Shown: positions 1-13,360 of the stretch, in pieces | Numbering within the stretch: position 1 is the stretch's first letter | Layout of the letters: each line of letters begins with the position of its first letter | Origin: Ceratotherium simum simum | Lineage: Eukaryota > Chordata > Mammalia > Perissodactyla > Rhinocerotidae | Reading direction: 5' to 3' | Length of the DNA stretch: 64,000 bases | Assembly (NCBI RefSeq): GCF_000283155.1 | Contig: NW_004454180.1 | Coordinates: 21,491,689 to 21,555,688 of the forward strand | Notes under the pieces: generated by a model | Database searches by the model: none | What the model saw: the letters and a program-made list of their open reading frames with translations, nothing else | Told to the model about the DNA's origin: nothing | Program-made: the position numbers and the translations under genes

Positions 1-85
1 TATAATGATGTACACCTGAAATTTATACAATGTTATAAACCAATGTTACTGCAATAAAAAAAAATAAAAAAAATAAAGGAAATTG
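1..85 (+). repeat. L1 3' end with A-rich tail (partial)
   Basis: The text reads like the last part of a mammalian L1 3' UTR: a 'gtacacctgaaa' motif, 'aatgttataaaccaatgtta', then 'gcaataaaaa' and an interrupted A-rich tail. The element would begin upstream of the window. The family call rests on memory of carnivore and perissodactyl L1 tails. Confidence 0.5.
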
Positions 86-654
86 TGATGTTTTTCAATA
101 TATTGTGTGCGTGTGTGATTAAACACTTCATAAAAAAGTGATGTATACCAATAGATTTATAATGTTTTTATTTCTCAGTTATAAATATTTCTCAGTTAAA
201 TATAATTTAAAATATCTACCTCATAAGGTTTTAATGAGCATAAAATCTAGGATCTAAGTCATTCATGGTGTATGTCACTAGCCATGTCCTTTTCCCCTTG
301 GTTGTCTTACACACTTTGGGTGCAAATACCTCACTATTTAGGGGTAAATAATGACACGTAAAATATGTCGGCATACATGTACAACAACAGCTGCAATATC
401 AGGCAGATAACGATATAATCAAAGTGAGAAGAAACATCCTGTTTTCCATTTGAAAATAGGATTTATTCTATTTTAAGTTTATAGGATATAATCTTTTAAC
501 ACTTTTTCTCTTTTGGTTAATTTTTCTTTATATTTAGAGGCAATATTGAATTTACTTTAAATTTTTAATCAAAGCATTATAAAAAAACATGTTACTTAAC
601 ACTTGGAACAGATTCGGGATCTATTATTAAAGGAAAAATTCTCTGATTTAGCAG
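86..654. other. AT-rich unassigned DNA
   Basis: No gene, RNA or repeat that I can name. Composition is AT-rich with scattered short T and A runs. Confidence 0.5.
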
Positions 655-830
655 TCTTAGTTGTGAGTTTGAATGTCATCTCTGCCTCTCAGTTTATATT
701 CTCTGGGCTTTGATTTTATCATTTATGATTTTGGATATCTCTAATCTAGAATTTTAATCTAAAATAATGAAATATGTGAAAGAGCATAGCACATAGCATT
801 TGCAAAATAAATGCTATTTAATTAGTCTTT
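655..830 (+). repeat. MIR SINE (degenerate)
   Basis: The order of motifs fits a MIR in plus orientation: 'gtgagtttgaatgtcatctc', a 'cctctcagtttatattctct' segment, then 'agagcatagcacatagca' followed by 'aaataaatgctattta', the usual MIR 3' end. Strongly diverged. Confidence 0.5.
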
Positions 831-1094
831 ATTTTTTGCATTTAAGTGATTTGCTTTACTTTGTTACACAAGAAATTTAAACTTTCTAGATATAATAGTA
901 TTTTTATTCGAAGTTTTTTTTCTAATTTTTACTTAGTCTATAAATCTTGTACATGAGTAAAACTGTCATGAAAACACAATACAATCAAAATCATTTGATT
1001 TAAACTTCAAAAATTAATGCCAATACTGTATTTGCTCATCTCCCTCTTAATTATTATTACTGCATGGAAATAGCATACACAAATATCCTGGCTT

Positions 1095-1265
1095 TAAAGA
1101 AAGACCAACCTGGTTTCAAATCCTGATAGAGCTATTTACTTTTTATGTGACCCTGGTTGTTTTATTTTTTTCTTTTTCTTATACTTTCTGAATTTTAGCT
1201 TCCTCATCTGCAGCATATGTCTAATACATCTAATGCATACATCATAGGTCATTATGAAGATTTAA
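1095..1265 (+). repeat. MIR SINE (degenerate, interrupted)
   Basis: It begins with 'ctggtttcaaatcctgatag' and 'tatgtgaccctggttg', the MIR core. A T-rich interruption follows, then 'agcttcctcatctgcagcat' and 'aggtcattatgaagattta'. Plus orientation, old. Confidence 0.5.
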
Positions 1266-3540
1266 CAGGGCCATATTTACAACTGCTAGCCTATTTCTTA
1301 GTAATAATAAGTATTCAATTGAACATTTCCATGACTTACACTATTTCTTAGAAAAACAGAAAGCCATATAAAATCATGACTTAAGTAAATAGTATTTAAA
1401 AAATGCTATACACATAACATTATGTGGTGTTATGTATATAACACTCTATTGATTGTCTCTTCTAAACGTGGTGGAAGAGAGTCTCATGGTTCTATATGGA
1501 AATATGTGTTAAACACAGAAATATAAATAAAAAGACAAAAATCAATAAAAACCAAGTTATAATAAATGAGAGATAATGACTGTAGACCATTTTCATTCCA
1601 TCTATCTACCCAGTCATCCTTGCAGGGATCCACTTATCAATCAAACAACCATTTATTGGGAGGCTACCACATCTGAAGTTTCAACTAAGCAGAGTACCCT
1701 AATCTGTAAATCTTGATCACAAAATATGCCCGATAAGGCCACTTATTTTTTGTCAATTATATCCCCTCTCTGAACTTACTTCAGATTTCTCTTTACATTC
1801 TGTCGCTCATCCTGACTGTTGTCCCGTAGACCAGTCTGCTGTGGGCAGTGCTTATGCCTTCAATGCTTTTGGCAAATGACGCCCAGAAAGCTACCCCAGC
1901 CCTGAGAACATTCTGAGATGGGCTAAACAAAGGCAAGTCCTTGCACCAGTTTCTTGGGTGGCCACTAGACAGGTCGAAATGAACAAACACATTTCCTTGA
2001 AAATAAGATCCGAGTTGCTGTTCTGGTAAAGTAGCGTGTACCAGGAGTAGAAGGTGGGCAATGTGAAATGCCACAGCACTCTCTTACCACAAAGTGGCAG
2101 CTTCTCTTTTCACCTGGTCTTTCCCTGGTTGGTGTAAGTTTTTGGCTGATTCCAGAATTCTGTAAAAGTTGGGAGTTTTGGCAGCTCATTAGTTGATTTT
2201 GTGGAGGGACAAAGCCTTGGCGTTCTCTACTCCACCATTTTTGGTGATGTCACTCTCCTGAATTTTCTTTTAAGCAGCATATAAGAAATAGCAAAGAAAG
2301 TTAAAGGTCAGTCTTTCCTGTCTTGTCTTCACACTTAGAGGAAAGCAAATACACAAACACGCAAACTGCTCCCATGTTGCCATTGAATTAACATTGCTGA
2401 CCCATATGTTCACTCAGTCCTCTTTCTTTTTTCAAAGAGAAAGGCTTTGTCTAATTGGTGCAGTGGGATAAAAGGTTACTGTCGGCCTGCCGTAAGCTCC
2501 ATTTTCTCTCTCTATCAGTCCAGGCTGAACACAAGAGGGAGGAAATTGCCCTCCCCTCTCTTAGTCTATGTGGTAAACTCATGTAGTCAGGATTGAGGTC
2601 TGTCTGTCTGTATTCCTGATTCCTGGAGCTTGGTGAGCATAAGCCAGTAAGTTCCTTAGGTTGTGCTCTCATCACTTTAGATGGTCAGATAATTATCTCC
2701 TTCAGGTGATATATTGAAACACCCTTCTATGGGGAATGGAGGCAACGTTAAGAAAACCAATTGTAATTACAGCTTTAATCTTTTTTTATCAATTTAATTT
2801 TATTAGTACTAAAGCTAAAATGTTGATTTACCTTTTATGATTCTGTGCGTGTGTGAGTTATCCTCCATTAGTTCTAGTAGTATCAGTGGCTGAAAGGACA
2901 TGATTAGTTATCCACCACAAATGATCTTTTGTCTGGAAAACAATGAGAAATAGAGTGAGATTTACATTTAGTAACCAGAGCAAATAGAGTTGTATATAGA
3001 GATCAAAGTGTAGCCATTAATGAAGGAGACATTAGTAAGCCCAAGCATTTCCTTGACAGGATAAAGCTGCTTTCACTACAGCTGTTCTCCATCATCAAGT
3101 GGTTATTTTCTAACTGGTATGATGTTTTGGGGCCTTGGTACCTAACAACTGTTTGAGCCTTAGCTGTTGGCATTGGCCTACTTCTGCAAAGAGTTGTGTT
3201 TTAATCCTTAATTATTCTCTGTGTTATGTTGTGGTTTTCCAGTTGGATTGCAGACTAGGAATTAAACTGCAGAAGGCAGTTAACCTGTAAATGAGATATA
3301 GATTAATAGTATTTGATACCGTTAGCTGTAAATGTCTAGATGTAGGCACTCATGGATGGCATCAAATTAACAGCCTCAAATTCTGTTCCACTTTATATTA
3401 TTTCAAATTCTATCTGGGACCAAGAGAATATGGATTTTTTTTTTAAGGGAGCAGGATAGAGATTGTATGTCCTAAAGGCATTGATCATCCACTCATATCC
3501 AGCTAGCATGTGATAGGGTTGTATTATATAAGTTTTAATC
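1266..3540. other. Unassigned non-coding DNA
   Basis: Minus-strand ORFs of 62-93 codons at 1.8-2.7 kb overlap one another in different frames and match no family I know. The stretch at about 2150-2260 ('ctactccaccatttttggtg') has the flavour of an old L1 or LTR remnant, but I cannot place it. Confidence 0.4.
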
Positions 3541-4960
3541 ATGGTATTGAATTTAAAGGACCGAGACAGAACTCAGAAAGGGGAAAAATATAAAGGCAAT
3601 TTTCTTTAAGCTACAGATAGGGAATCACTAATATGAGTAGTTGGGTAATTCACCCTTTAAAATTTTGACAGCTATGTGAAGTGTAGAGACAAAATTTAGA
3701 CAGAATTGAGGGATTATATGAGAACATATGAGTTTCAAGGTAACATAGTTAATGCAAGAGGTGATGCCGGTATGAAGAGACCATGCCTAGGAACCCTATG
3801 GAGTTAGGGGAATCACTGGCATAATAAGACACTTTACAGAGGACCCAGAGGCAATAGTAACATATTAAATCCAGGCTTCTGTGTGATCTGGGATCTGATC
3901 TCTTTCTTCAGTGGAGCTATACAAAGCAGGAGAGTTTCATGCATTTGTAAAATGGATAATTTTGGTAAACTCTGAACTCTTTCACTTCTAGAAAAGTATG
4001 CTAGGAAAAAAAAGTCTGGATTATAAATTAAAAAAAAAATAAAGATGGAAACAAACAAGCACTCAGATCCAATAAACAGTACCAGTCCCACACTTAGTAG
4101 AAAAGAAAGGATGTGAGTTAAGAAGTTTATAAAATTAAGAAACTCAGCTGGGTTTGCTGGAAAGGGGTAGAACAGTAGAACAAGGGATAGAACAGCGCTA
4201 TGGGTAGAAGAGTAGAAAAATGGAACCCTGGGGGACTATGCATTTTGGATAGCAAAATGTTTCTTCTGTTATTGAAGTTAGCAAGTTACCCAATTCTGGG
4301 AAAATTGAAGATCTTGGGGAAACTTGTGTGCCTTTTTTGGGTAGAAGTCGTGGAGAAGAGCACACAGTAGAGGGGTTTGTTGTCACTGGAACCCAGGGAG
4401 ACCAGCTTCAAAAATCCAATAGAAGCTTCAGTTCAGGATTCTATGATGGGTAATTCTCCACCAGAAGGAAATGTGAGCACAAGGAAAAACCACCAAACAA
4501 GTTTTGAGTTTTTAAAAATTTAGAAATGGATGCAGGCAATAGCAAAAACTAGTGTTAAAAGCACCAAAAAAGGTCTGCTCATCAGAAAGAGAGGGAGGAA
4601 ATGGCCTCAGAGAAAGCCTACATTTCACACAGCACTGGAATGTCCAAAAAAGGTTCAAAGGTGGAAGACAAGTAAAGAGATTTTAAGTATGTGGCATGGG
4701 AAAGATTCGACCCTCAAGCAGTTGACAAAAGAGGTCATCATTGTATTTTTCTGGAATTTTGCAAGAAGACAGAAATGTGTTGGATGTGCCTCTCTGTGAA
4801 AGAAGGCAGGAAGCGTAGGCAGATTTTCCTTAGATCTGTTAATCGTGGCGCCATAACCAACCACTTGATGGGTGATTTCTCATACTTGTTTTTGGGTTTG
4901 TTGACTTTTGATGACTGCTATAGAGAAAAATCCTGGTGAGGCTGAATGCAAGAAAATTTT
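3541..4960. other. Unassigned, possible ancient interspersed repeat
   Basis: Purine-rich plus strand with phrases such as 'gggaggaaatggcctcagag' that recall ancient LINE 5' regions. Two overlapping plus ORFs (4530-4799, 89 codons; 4691-4939, 82 codons) are basic and match nothing I recognise. A decayed repeat is more likely than a gene. Confidence 0.3.
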
Positions 4961-7219
4961 CTTTCCTCTAAGGTTTTCACTACTCCCCTTCTTCCCTTAG
5001 AAACTTCTGAGTCTTATTTTTTTCCTTTTATTTTTTGACAATCGTAAGCAATGTGAGTCTAAATTACAGTATGTAGTAAGATATGGAAGCATTGCTTTTT
5101 CCTAGGGTAGTTGTTGTAGGGTCTGGAAATTTTTTTGCATATATATAATTTTGTGAACTCTAATACTCTTATGTGCATTATCACCATTTTGGCCTTTTTA
5201 AATAGTGAACATATTGAAGATTCTGAATTCACTTTAAAAATCTTAAGTCAAAAATAACCAACAAAGCTGCCGATTAACTTTGATTTCACCCAGGTATCTA
5301 ATGATGACTGAGATTGATCAGAATTGAGAAAGTGGGTTGGAAAGAAATACAGGCATTTATTTATTTTGGTTTTATCTTACAAGGAGAAGGCTAATTCTTG
5401 TTAGACCTCAATGTCTCCCTAGATATTTGATACTAGAAAGAGAGTTCTATTGAACAAATTCTATCAGGTTTATATGGCTGATTTTTGTCATTATGTAATG
5501 TCTAGGGAGCTTTATTGGACAATTTGGCTGGACATAATCTGAAATAAGAAATAGACGAGGAAATGAAGCTCCAGCACACAGGGCAGCTTGGCCTTCAAGT
5601 TAATTTAATTGATATACTATATCAGAGCCTTCTAGGGCAAAAGTTGTACTGCTCAACCGTAGTTTCTGGAAGATGCACGGAGGAACCATGGTTGGATTTT
5701 AGGGGTAGTCTTATGAAAATGAGAGCAAGCTTGCATTAAATATTTCTGCACTCTTCCTCCAAGGGGAATACTTCAGGGTTAACAAGAACCTGAATTGCTA
5801 AGCCTGATGGGTTTAGAGAACCAAATCTGGGCAGCATTGAGAATGCCATGCTCTTGTCTGCCTAATTCTGGAAGGGGCTATCTGCTTTCAGAAAAAAATA
5901 TCAGGGTTATGTTTTTGGTCTCTCTCTCCATCTCACATCATTAGAAGCAGTTACACTGATCTGATCAATAATGTTAGAAAAAAAGGTCTATGAATATAAA
6001 ATTGAACCTTTTTACTCCTCGTTTTAGGATAGGCTGCCTATAGGATAAAAATACTCTCCTCCCTCCTTCTCTGGCTTCCATGCAATATGCACACCGTGCA
6101 GGATGGGTTTCCAGACACAGCTCAGGAGACCTAACTGTAGCTGCTTCACTACTGGGGGAGGAGGACAGGTGAGGTAGCAGTTATGGCACTGATTGGATGA
6201 GAGTCTGCTGGAAGACTCTGTCCCCAGTTGGTACTTGGAATATGGGCTGTTAGGACATGATTGATTAAAACCTGGTTCTAGTCACATATCCAAGAGCCTT
6301 TTTGGGAATAAAGCTGATAATCAACTCCCATCTGTCTGACACTTTTGTGTAGTTTTCAATTCGTCTGCAACTGGTAACATGAACAGACAGTATTTGTGGT
6401 TACATACACACGTATAACTTTACTTCTACCTTCCACTATCCCTTAGATTTTACTCAATATGAATGCTCTTCCCCATGCCTCGATGAAAATGAAGGCGAAC
6501 CGCATAGCTTTGCTGCGCATTTTTGTGTATTTGACAAACCAGTGGTCACTTTCACCCACTGAGTATTTATGAACTAAAACAGAGTATTAGTTCAGCCATT
6601 TGAATGTTCAACATTGCATATATTTTAAAGCCGTGACATCTATCTCAGCCATTACTTTCATACCAACATGGCTTTTAATACCGTGACTCTGCTCCCTATG
6701 AGATGCTTTTAGGTTTAAGGACGTGGAACTCAGAATTCTTCAAATTAACATCTTAACCTGGGTTAGATTAACCTACTGAGGAAAGAAAAAGAAGAGTTAA
6801 CCAGGATGCAATTACTACAAGCACAGCGCCAAAACCCCTGTGTTCCCATAAGACCTAGCAGTAGACTTGACAGCACTGAGTGCCAAACTGACACATCAGT
6901 TTTACCCAGATCTAAGCATCTCAGTATCTCCTTATAAATATTGCCATATCGGCATTCCACTGTAATTATTTACATTTTGTAAATGAAGATGTGTTTGTAT
7001 CTAAATCAATGATCTATAAAAGAAATTTTTTCCTAGTACCACAGTGACTAATAAGTATTTCTTGAATTTTGCAGCTTTTTTCTGTCTATTACGTACAATC
7101 CCTTCTAGAAATGAGTCTTGGTGGTAGACAGACTCTACCTTGTACCATAGAAATTGGAAATGCTTTCCCGGTCATCAAGCATCTTGCTGATTGAGGCATC
7201 TAAATTGGATTTCTAATCT
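4961..7219. other. Unassigned non-coding DNA
   Basis: No recognisable gene or repeat. One minus ORF of 65 codons at 6763-6960 shows no family features. The segment at about 6050-6250 is less AT-rich than its surroundings and may be single copy. Confidence 0.4.
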
Positions 7220-7425
7220 GGAGCTAGTTCTCTACGGGAGAACTCATTTTGTTGGAGGCAGTGGCAATAGCAACAGCCGGTTTCCATGAGCAGTGGTGGC
7301 AGAGCTGCATGCAACGGGAGCCGGAGTCTGCGTTGGAGGTGGCAGTGGTGTGCGCCGCGGGAGGGGGTTCAGCAGCTGAAGCGGCAGACACAGAATCCCC
7401 ATGATACGTGTTCTCTGGCATGGCT
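7220..7425. other. GC-rich, trinucleotide-rich patch
   Basis: An island with many GCA/GCG/GGT triplets and CpGs ('tgtgcgccgcgggagggggt') inside AT-rich DNA. The minus strand stays open for 65 codons (7224-7421), giving an Ala/Ser/Thr/His-rich peptide with no known domain. It could be the 5' end of an old retrocopy, an LTR or L1 promoter piece, or a lone exon or regulatory site. I do not recognise it. Confidence 0.35.
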
Positions 7426-10400
7426 TATGGATAATTCTGGCTGACTAGCCTGCCTGTATTCCTGCATTTCTTTCTGAGATAATTTCCTCAAAATCCTAAT
7501 AATTCATTAATTTTCCAACTTTTGGTAAAGTATTTTCCTACATTAGTGAACCAAAGTACATTTTTGTTGCACACAACTGAGAGCCTTAAATAGTATAGGG
7601 GCAATACAAAACAACAAAGCTAAATACGTAAAAGTAGTCGCTATATATTCGTCTACATGCCACCCAAATGCATTTGGCAGTATTCTGGTGGTACACATGT
7701 AACTCTTTGGAAAAACTCATGCTTGATATCTTCAAAAAGGAATTTGGAAGTTAAACCTACTTTTGTTAGAAATAGAGATAGAAGGAGATTGGAAAGAAAA
7801 AATGATAAGCAAATAAACTAAAAGTATAAATCTGAGAACAGTTAAGATTTAATGAAAAGCTAATCCAAGGGTCAGAGTTGTTTTGGATAAGATGAAATAG
7901 GTTTTACAGGTTCTGAGATTCAAAAATATATGTATATTCAAAATTCTTGGGTAGTCAAATGTATTTCGGGAATGGTAGTCCTGCCCCTCTGGCTGAAGCC
8001 ATCTGTTTTGATGGGTAAGGATGTGAGAAAGGAGAGTAGGACCAGAGATGGGACATAAACATGGACCTGAGATGGTCTCTGTGAGACCAAGGGAGAACGG
8101 CAGGCCCTTTTTCTTCACACATCTCAAGCCCTGAATTTATTGCCTCTCTCTCATATTCCTTCTTACTGTTTTCACCTTCTCTTATCCTTCATTTACAAAG
8201 GGCATAGACACATTAGTCAAGGATGGTTTTATTTGTGTTTTTGTTTATAATAGAAATATAGAGTATTTTTCTTAAAGTCAGCGGAAAGGTAAGCAAAGAG
8301 TTTCATATGAAAAACAAAAGATACAGTATGGTAGCCACAAATAGTTTCACCTACACATATAGTTTGCCTCCTACATCATTTCTCTGTATTTGTTGTTTTT
8401 GGCCCTTTCCTTTCTCCTAAATATTAGTTTGAATCATATAAAATTTTTTAGGGGGGGGCAAATTGTTTTAGGTTGAATATTGACACTTCCACTGACAGTG
8501 ATTCAATGGAAAACCATATGCCAAGGAACAATCTAATTACAAGGAGTAATTGTTAATGTTGGAAAATCCACTAGACAGGAATTCTAACATCAATTGAAGG
8601 AATAAGTTTTGAACCAATAGTTTTGGAGAATAATATGCATGAGGAATATCTACCCATATAAAACTCAAGGATTATTTGAAAGGAGAACTTGAAAAAACAT
8701 ATTATTGCAATAATAGTTTGAGTGAACCTTTTCCTATTGTCTTGGAATTGTGGCTAAGGCCCAAAGACGGGAAAATATCTTCTCATTTTCAAGAAAACAG
8801 CCAACCAGCTGCCAGGATTTCACAAATGGAATTTACTACGCCATGTCTAATCCAACCTAATTACCATACAAATCTCCTTTCTGTATACATTGAAGACAAG
8901 AGTAGATTGAGAGATCATTGAATCATCATTTTTGTGGTGAAAGGTCTCCAGAGAAACAAAGAATGATTTCCCTTCCCAAAAGCTGAATGAGAGGAGGTAC
9001 TCAAAAAATTGGAGGAAGAGTCTGAAAGAGGAGTGGGTTAGCATTCCTTTCCTAGATTGAGCGTCTAATCACGCACTATATGTGCTCATATTTTTTGTGT
9101 TACCTGAACAAATTCAGAATTGGAGAGAGTCGGCCTGAGAGAAGAAGTAGCAGTGCAATAGCCTGAAGTTTCATGCTTTGACTTGTCAAAAATTGGTAAA
9201 ATTCCTGTAGATTGAGTCTTAACCATGAAAAGTAACTAGGCTCGAGTCATTTTACAGAGACTTTCAGTAATAAATGTTGCACCATGGACTATCAATCACA
9301 GTTTATGAGGGGAGGTATGAGAGATTGATTTTAAGACATACTTCTCATAGCAGAGAACTGTGCAATGAGGAGGTCTACAAGGTTTCCTGAAGAATCCAAA
9401 TATATGTACAAAAGACAGTCAGTTCTTGAATGCCTGGAATATGGCTTTCCCAGCTATGGCTTCCATGACCCTGAACAGTATGTTAGAGAAGTACAAACCA
9501 CAACACAACAAGAGAAACAGAAAACGAACTTATTATTACTTTGCCCAGTTTGTTAAGAGACGTTTGCCCTTTTCTCCTCCTCCTCTCCATTCAATAATGG
9601 AGACTGTCTATAATCTAGAAGATGTAAAGAGAAGGACATGCCCCAGTGGTTACTCACAAACCATCAACCCATACATTAAGCCTGCGCTGATCTAGAGGAC
9701 AACTTTGAATTTGTCTTGAGATGGAAGATTAAAAGTTTGCTAAGTTTTAATAATTAGAAATGACTGACAAATTATGAGCTGTTGCTAAGAAATAGGAAAA
9801 GGGGATTTGACAGAACATAGTTAAAAATAGGTGTTTGGAGAAAATAAATCTATTACATATTTTTACAGCCCAGGATAGTAAGACTTTTCACCAAACTTGT
9901 ATTAATAAAAACACAGTAACAAATAATGGATTATGGAGTAATTATTAGGTACTTTAATTTATGGTTTTCTTTATCAGGAAACAAAGAAAAAAGTAAAATG
10001 AAAAGTTTCAGAGGATTTCTGAAGCTTACATTTTCATTGCTTTACTAGGAGGAAGTCCTCTCTGAAGAGTTAATAACCTGATAAGTGCACTTCCCTCAGA
10101 TCAAACAGATCTTCATGATAAAAGGCATCTTTGCCTCACCTCACCAAAACCTAACCGACCAAGATGACAAGGATGAGAAAAGAAATATTTGCCTCAAGAC
10201 GTATCAAGTCCTTGCCCTGTAGAGCACAGATGGAACAAAAAGCCAAAATTCAGTAAGTTGCTTTGACTTTGTCCAAAAGTTCACCAGAAATGATGAGATT
10301 CCTTCTTAGTTTTCCTTTTTGTGCAAAGTGGTTGTGTCTGTAATGTGTGTGTATTTCTGGAGTGAAATTTTTGGTATGGTAATTTTCATAAACTTTTCAT

Positions 10401-11552
10401 CATAAGGACATTGTTTATCACTTGATTTTGTTATACTAACCTAACCAGAACTAATGCTATGATTCCTTACGTTTATATTCAAAGGAACCAAGTCCCCATT
10501 ATACTAAGCAAAGTTAAAACAATTGCATATATTTTGGCCTTTGAAATTTTCTAGATAAGAAGGCGTTCATAACTATAATAGCCTTCAGCAATAATTTATA
10601 AAATTATCCACTAAAGTTTTATATATCTTGACCACGATAAGAAAGGCTTTTCTGTGGGAAAGACTGAAAATTCATTCTGATAATAGTGAGTTAAAAGGTT
10701 TAGGGATGTCACCTCAATAAACTAATATCTTTTTTAAAAACCTGCCTCCTCCAAGTATGTTTTGTAATTTTCTACCATGTAATGTGTTTTTTTTTTTTTT
10801 TTTCAGTTCACTCAGTGAATTGCATGTTCATAGTAAGTATGAAATTTATATCTGGCCACCTTGTCTCCCCAGTACAAAGATAGCGGTTATCGTTATTGAT
10901 CGTGATCCTATGTTTCCATTTCAACAGACTATCAATATGTCATCAATTATTAACAATATTTATTGAAAATGTATTGGTATATTTATTCTCTAAACAGACA
11001 TGGCAAGTAAATGTGAGCTTGGGAAGTAAATGTAATTTAAGGGTTGGTCTTCAATTTTAGGCTGAATTCCATTTTTACTTTTATATTGAAGTGGAGTGTT
11101 CGGCAGCATTCACACTCATTCTGCTTTTAGTAGCATTTACTCTTCCTCTGTAGCTAGTATCTACTACTTTCATTTTCACCATAATCCCAAATAAATCCAT
11201 TGACATCTAACACATGGAAATTCAGAATATTTTTTTGGCTTGGGAATTAAAGACATCCAGCAGTAGTTAAGGTGTCTTACTTAGTTTTGACCTGATGGTT
11301 TTGTTTCCTACAATTTATCATGTTTAATTCTGGTGGTGACATCTTAAACAACTCTTTAAAGGTCATTGAATATATTCCAGGGATTTAAAGGATACAATGG
11401 ATTTTTCTGAAAAGATTCAAATTTAACCTTTAAAACATGAAATAGTATAAATTTGTAAACAACACTTAGGAATAGCTGTTAATTGAACCTTTTTAATTCT
11501 CTGATAAAATAATAAAAAATAAATGACTACATATATTGGGAAAGATTTAGAT
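7426..11552. other. Unassigned non-coding DNA
   Basis: Short ORFs only. Two overlapping plus ORFs at 9365-9695 (63 and 89 codons) lie in different frames and could be a frameshifted remnant of something coding, but no family is recognisable. A G8 run lies near 8452 and a long T run at 10785-10803. Confidence 0.4.
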
Positions 11553-11635
11553 TGTATATATGTACATGTACGTATGTACATATATAGAATGTATATAAAT
11601 ATACATATATATAATGTATACAAATATATGCAAAA
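11553..11635. repeat. Alternating purine-pyrimidine AT/GTAC tract
   Basis: An interrupted (TA)n/(GTAC)n block with self-complementary pieces such as 'tgtacatgta' and 'atacatatatata'. It is a low-complexity tract able to form hairpins. Confidence 0.7.
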
Positions 11636-13085
11636 TAAAATGTGAACATGTTTGCAATATATCTTTTTATCTTGTAATAGTTGCAACAACTCTCTCTAAT
11701 CATTTTTGAGTTGAAGATATTACTTTACTCAAGGCCCTAGATTGTTTTTCATGAACACTTTATCTAGCCATTGCTTATGAGCAGAGAATTATATTAAGAA
11801 GTTTAATTAACAGAAGATTTCATATAAGAAAGCTGAAGTTGAAAATTCCCTTTCCTCATAAAACCTCGTTCAGTGTTTAAAGTGATCCTTTTATTATGAG
11901 GAGTTGGAGAGGAAGTTATGTCCCAACAATTTCTAGGCTTACAATGACTACAGTGCTGGCAGTTGTGTGTGAGCCCGTACTTCCATCTGCAGTGGATTAT
12001 TAAAAACACGTTTGAAAATAAAGCGATAAAGTTACATATTATAATTGAGATTTCTACTCATGGAAAGACAAAATATGTTGTAAAATCTTGTATTCTTGCT
12101 CCTAAAGATGCTGCCTTCATTTCACCCTGGCAACCCAGATGAGGAGTAGACGTCACAAAGCCGTGGTGATCTACTGGTAATCTGTTACAACTGATACTGG
12201 AGACTTTGAGTGAGGAATTTCCCTTTCTGTATTACTGTATTCCTGTTCTCCACCAGTGACCACCCACTCACACATAGCTTATGGGTTAAGGAAATATATT
12301 CAACCCTAATCATTAAGCGGTTGCTGTGGTAAAGGAGGTTGAGTTTGGTTGCGTCTTGAATAAAAGGCCAGCATGATCAAGCAAGTTTCAAGTTGTTAGG
12401 AAGCTTCAAAGAGTTCCTTCATCAAACTGGAAACAGGAGTCGGGAGAGAAGAGGAGAGGGATGTGACCACGTTCCTCTTTGGGACAAGATGGAGGACCTC
12501 ATTTCATCATTTTAAAAACAGAACCATCTATCAAATACTTAAATTATCTTTGAGGATGCATAACACTTCCTTCATCTGGGAGAAAAAAGTCATCATCATC
12601 CATCTCAGTAAGCTGATGCATGAGACGTATGTGTATTGTAATAAGCAAACGTGATCTGTGTGATGGTTAAATACGACATGTCTATATTTTGCTTACACCA
12701 TTCCTTCTATTACATTTCCAGTGTTTGTAGGACCTACAGATGTTACAGTCTTTGGAAAATTATTTTTCTATCATTCTCTTTTCTCGATTGGTCTGACATC
12801 AACTGGACACATGGAGACAGCTGATAGAAAAATAAAAGTCTTCTTTTCATTATGGCTATATTTTTCTTTTCTAGATGCTCATATCTTGGCCCTTAACTAT
12901 TGTTTTTTTGGCGGAAATAAGGCTACTTCTAGGACCTCGGGTTGTCAGTATGCAGACTTCTCTAGTGCGCTTCGTTGTACCAATCTTATCTAACTCGAGA
13001 AAGAGTAGCCATGGCAGAAACTCTCAGCTAATTTTTTGTATACCTTGAATTTACCTGAAAATCTAACGTCTGGATTATTTACCTT
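11636..13085. other. Unassigned non-coding DNA
   Basis: No supported gene. Plus ORFs at 12463-12654 and 12721-12993 (63 and 90 codons) have no recognisable domain, no neighbouring splice structure and ordinary AT-rich codon use. Confidence 0.4.
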
Positions 13086-13100
13086 AAAAAGGCAGGCCCA

Positions 13101-13350
13101 GGGGCTGGCCTGGTGGTGTAGTGGTTAAGTTCACATGGTCTGCTTCAGTGGTCTGGGGTTGGCAGGTTTGGATCCCAGGTGTGGACCTATGCACCGCTTA
13201 TCAAGCCTTGTTGTGGCAGGCATCCTACATATAAAAAGTAGAGGAATATGGGCATGGATGTTAGCTCAGGGCCAATCTTCTTCAACAAAAAGAGGAGGAT
13301 TGGCAATAGATGTTATCTCACGGCTTATCTTCTTCACCAAAAAAAAAAAG
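13101..13350 (+). repeat. ERE SINE (equine repetitive element), full length
   Basis: It starts 'ggggctggcctggtggtgta' with a Pol III A-box ('tggtgtagtgg') and a B-box-like 'ggtttggatccc'. The body follows with 'gcatcctacatataaaaagt' and two 'gttagctcagggcc'-type modules, ending in an A11 tail. A 15-bp target-site duplication with one mismatch flanks it: 'aaaaaggcaggccca' (13086-13100) and 'aaaaaggcatgccca' (13345-13359). The ERE family is known from perissodactyls, so this copy helps identify the host. Confidence 0.9.
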
Positions 13351-13360
13351 GCATGCCCAT

